This document shows, one piece after another, positions 60,419 through 64,000 of a stretch of 64,000 nt of DNA. This DNA is from Zoroaster sp. YZ-2022. Its lineage: Eukaryota; Echinodermata; Asteroidea; Forcipulatida; Zoroasteridae. Every line of letters begins with the position of its first letter. The stretch's first letter is position 1. Location of the stretch: NCBI GenBank assembly GCA_029582265.1, contig CM055827.1, forward strand, positions 37,416,760-37,480,759, given 5' to 3'. A program made the translations under genes and the position numbers. The notes under the pieces were generated by a model. The model searched no databases, was not told the origin of the DNA, and was given only the letters and a program-made list of their open reading frames with translations.

Positions 60419-63400
60419 CGATATTCCACCATGCAAAGCCTCAAAAATTAACATTAATAGATTATTAATTTGAATAAAATATTTGACTTAATAAATATAA
60501 AAATTAGTTACTAAAACAGAAAACAAACAGTTAAGCAAGCAAGCAAGCAAATTCTAAATGATATGATTTAATTTATACACGGTGTTAATCACTAACGTAT
60601 TCAAATAAATGAAATAGCTCAGCGACATTACAAGAATACACATAGTTTAACTCATGAAACAGTACAATACTGAAATTATCAAGTTTAGTTCGAGTAAGAA
60701 TCATAAGCCTTTATTAATAGCTCAGTGTAGTCCACCAACCAATACAATACACATGATACATTTGTATTGCACACTACATGGACTCAGTAAATTTAGGTAC
60801 ACTGTAAAAAAACATGTAAATTTACAGCAAAATGGAGGCAACTCTTTTTCCAACAATTTGCTGTATTACAATTTTAAATAACAAGTGTGTTAAACTGATT
60901 TACAAAATTTCTGTAAACGCTTAATAATGAAACTGCAGTACGTTTCCATGTTTTTTTTACATATAGGAAATTATTTTTTCCTAATTTTACATAAATATAA
61001 AAGAAAGCTTCGAAGTATGTTTGATACCATCATTAACTTTTTACACTAAGAAGTGTTTATGTAAAACTAGACGGCATTTTTTTTTCTATTGTTTTATTTT
61101 GGACGCAGGTTTTACAGCTTCAATAATTTGTCAGCATGATTGATACTTACATCAACTAATTAAGTTTTGTGAAATTGTGATGGTTTCTGAGGAAATTAAC
61201 GCTGTAACTTCCCAATGCGGTCAGTTATTTACATACATGTATATCTCTTTAAATAAAAAGGCTATATAGTATTGAAATATCAGGGATTGGATGTCATTAA
61301 AATCACTATGTATTTAAATCACTAATATATACAAAAATTGTTTGCGTCCAGGTAAGTCAGATATTATTATGGGTACAAATTTAGGTTTCTATCAATTTTG
61401 CAGGTAAACAAAACGCTTGCTTTGTGTACAATTACGGAACATTGTCTGTGGTACAACTATTACGCAGATACGGGAATGCAAAGCATGAAAATGAGTCGCT
61501 TCCTTGCAATATGCTCGAAACCTTACACAGCAAAAACTAGGGTGTTAAAAACTACACAGATGTTGTTAATATTGGGCAATTAACTAAACAGATGATGTTA
61601 ATATTGGGCAATTAACTACACAGATGATGTTAATATTGGAGAACTCGGCTTGGAATAATAAAGTTGGCAACACAGGTGTTGCAGGGTATCACGGTGCAGC
61701 CAGGTCTCTTAACAGAATGAAAATCAGCACTATAATCTTAATTGCGTATACAGGGACTATGACTAAGTTGTGCGTTTCGATTATTTCGAAGTTTCTGAAA
61801 ATCAATCGTAAACAATGCTGGAGGGGATGCAGACCATACAGATCATGTAATTAATATTACATGAAAAAACATGAACAAAATGAAGAAAATAAATAAATAA
61901 ACAAGACGGGAATTAGTTTTTTAATAACCAATGGTTCCAGAATTAATATTAATTGCAATGACATTCAAAACCAAACCAAGCAAAACATGCAAACATAAAT
62001 CACCATAAATCACTCGGAATGTCCAGGAGAGGTTCTCTGTCGAGGTGGGACAGTAAGTCCTGTTGCCTATCGTTCCCCACGACTAGGCTACTGGGAAGGA
62101 ATTTTAATGATTTGATAAACCCTTTTAATCGCAGCTTGGTATTCATTCTCACTCCAACTAAACTTTTCCCAATGCTTGCATACTCGTTTTGACTGACTTC
62201 TCCAGCAGTACGGGGCCAGTACGCGCCGCTATAATCCCCTCCAACAGGTATATATGGTTTGTTAAGTTTGTTAAAATATATCATAATTATGCGTAGCATA
62301 TGAAGAAGATCCTTGTTACTTTTTCTAACATAATTTTTACTTTTTAGAATTCAATGGATACTGAAAGAAAATTAGCAATAAGAAGTAGGCAAAGATACAT
62401 AAATTTGGTTTTTGATTTATTTCAGGATATCTATAGGTACAAATATGGTATATAAGAACGTAGGCTAAACTGAACACAAGGATTTACGATTTCCTAAAAT
62501 GACATCACCAAAGAACAATATCTTGAGATGCTATAGGCCTATAATAACCTCTTTACATTATACATCTTGTCTGTAAAATTGTGTGTAAAATATAATGCTG
62601 TATACAATGTATATAGGGACTAAAGAAAATATTAAAGAAAATCACTTACTATAGTATACAATGATGTGATCCGTCTTAAATGTACAGATGTCCTCTCAAA
62701 TATCCATAAATTGTCATCGATAGGAGGGAGTGGTTAAAGTGCGGCTCATAGAGTAAAATTCTGATGTTTGGTTAACATCAGTGAATACAGACTGGAATAC
62801 GTTACGGACTTGGCTCATCAATGGGCTGCTGTAAGCTATCCCATCCTAATGCCTCTGCACACGGAACGCTCAGCTAATCAAAATAAGAAAATGTCACATG
62901 ACATCTATATCACTAGTATAACAATCTCGATACGCATCAATCCGCAGGTGTTACCTTTTTATATTCAAAGAATCTCATTTATAGTTTCTGACTGTAAATA
63001 CAAAAAGTAAATATATTTTCGGCGAAGGCCTGTTGCTAAGTATATATTATTAACAAGCTTACGGATGAATGAATAATTCGGTTCAACCTTGGCATCTAAT
63101 TTCTAAGTATTAATACGAGTTAAATTAAACTTTATAATGGATATATAAACACATTACCGGTATCGTTTAATAACCCCTAATATGGATTACATTGATAATA
63201 ATTAATTAATAAGAATGGAAAGGCGCTACGCTTTTATATATATAATATTTCATGTTTGTATAATATTTCAGGTCAGTTCCTATATATATTCCGTGTACAA
63301 CCACGTAAAAGGCCCGTGTCCCGTTGTGTGATCCCCGCTACTGCCGTTACTCAGAGTGGGTAAATATTGTGTAAATACAAACAATTTACTCTGTAAACAA

Positions 63401-64000
63401 CATACCTCACTCTGTAAACAACATACCTCAAAAAGGTTTATGTACAAAATTCTGTAAATGCATCCGTAGTAGTCAAGAAATATGTACAGAGACCAACTTA
63501 AGTTTATTTGAGTGTTTTGTTGCTTATTTCACTTGTGTCGTTAACGAGAAAATAGTGATAATGAATGCAAATTTGCAATTATACCGTGGGTGTTTCACCT
63601 CATGAAGTAAAACAATTTACTCATTTTACTGAAACGATAGCATATTAGACAAATTTCTAGAAATGTCACCAATAATGTAAAGTGGCTTTAAAGCTAGTTT
63701 TGACACTTATAATAAGGGCCATCCGAAGAGAGAGTGTTCCTGGTGCTACTGACACAAGTTAGTAATTACATTGTTTTTACAAGAAAAAAAAGCCACAGAC
63801 GCCTGGGAGTCTATGATATCCTAAAGTGGACCATTCCACATGTCTTAGAAGGGGTGCCACTGCCCAGGGCTGCGTAGCTTTCTTTTGCTGGGCTGGAGAA
63901 AAAAAATCTGCCATATATCTGTGCACAAAAACAACCTTTCATTGTTTACACATAAAGACCGACCCAGATCTAACCCTCTGGTAAGTGGAACCATCTGTTC
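60419..64000. other. gene-free stretch with repeat fragments
   Basis: Contains a tripled segment near 61545-61640 (ACACAGATGATGTTAATATTGG type) beside CAGCAAAAACTAGGGTGTTA, and the dispersed repeat copy at 63482-63720. No exon with convincing splice sites was found. Confidence 0.5.
63482..63720 (+). repeat. dispersed repeat, copy 2 (inverted relative to 50 kb)
   Basis: Matches the complement of 50050-50277 over about 230 bp, with a short insertion near the right end. Confidence 0.8.

Overview
This is eukaryotic, animal-type DNA. Small exons with GT/AG introns, extracellular domain exons of symmetrical phase 1, SINEs with tRNA-like heads, many foldback elements and hAT-like elements, and long satellite arrays all point that way. 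The gene content (thrombospondin type 1/EGF protein, SEA-domain membrane mucins) and AT-rich introns suggest a marine invertebrate, perhaps an echinoderm or hemichordate. That assignment is inference; nothing here fixes the species.

Layout. (1) 515-7401, plus strand: the 3' part of a gene with two TSP1 and six EGF exons and a C-terminal EMI-like tail; its 5' end lies left of the window. (2) 7402-12617: gene-free, packed with mobile elements, including a ~1 kb palindrome split by a SINE and a TTAA-flanked MITE. (3) 12618-29799, minus strand: gene A, a 2548-residue mucin built as signal peptide, mucin, SEA, mucin, SEA, transmembrane segment, tail. Its first intron holds an 81-bp satellite (24.2-28.6 kb). 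(4) 30.3-35.5 kb: a ~36-38 bp satellite upstream of gene A, interrupted four times by a block with a conserved ~67-codon open frame; a fifth, diverged block follows at 35.8 kb. (5) 38799-43535, minus: gene C, a 261-residue single-SEA membrane protein with a small exon in triplicate. (6) 43.6-51.1 kb: gene-free, with three hAT-like elements nested in one another. (7) 51124-55803, minus: gene D, a 714-residue mucin with a 48-bp coding VNTR, one SEA domain and a transmembrane tail. (8) 55.8-64 kb: gene-free, with a nested foldback and a 1.8 kb palindrome.

Genes A, C and D form a tandem family. Each SEA domain is split by a phase-0 intron at the same place, each has a GS[IV][IV] sequence of the kind cleaved in SEA mucins, and all share phase-1 junctions into linker and transmembrane exons. 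The expected products are cell-surface mucins with a non-covalently held extracellular part. Local duplication has reshaped the cluster: gene A carries two mucin-SEA modules, gene C carries repeated small exons, and the start of gene C looks like a gene D-type copy with its mucin part deleted.

All exon models were read by eye from splice signals and reading-frame continuity. Transcript data would be the decisive check.
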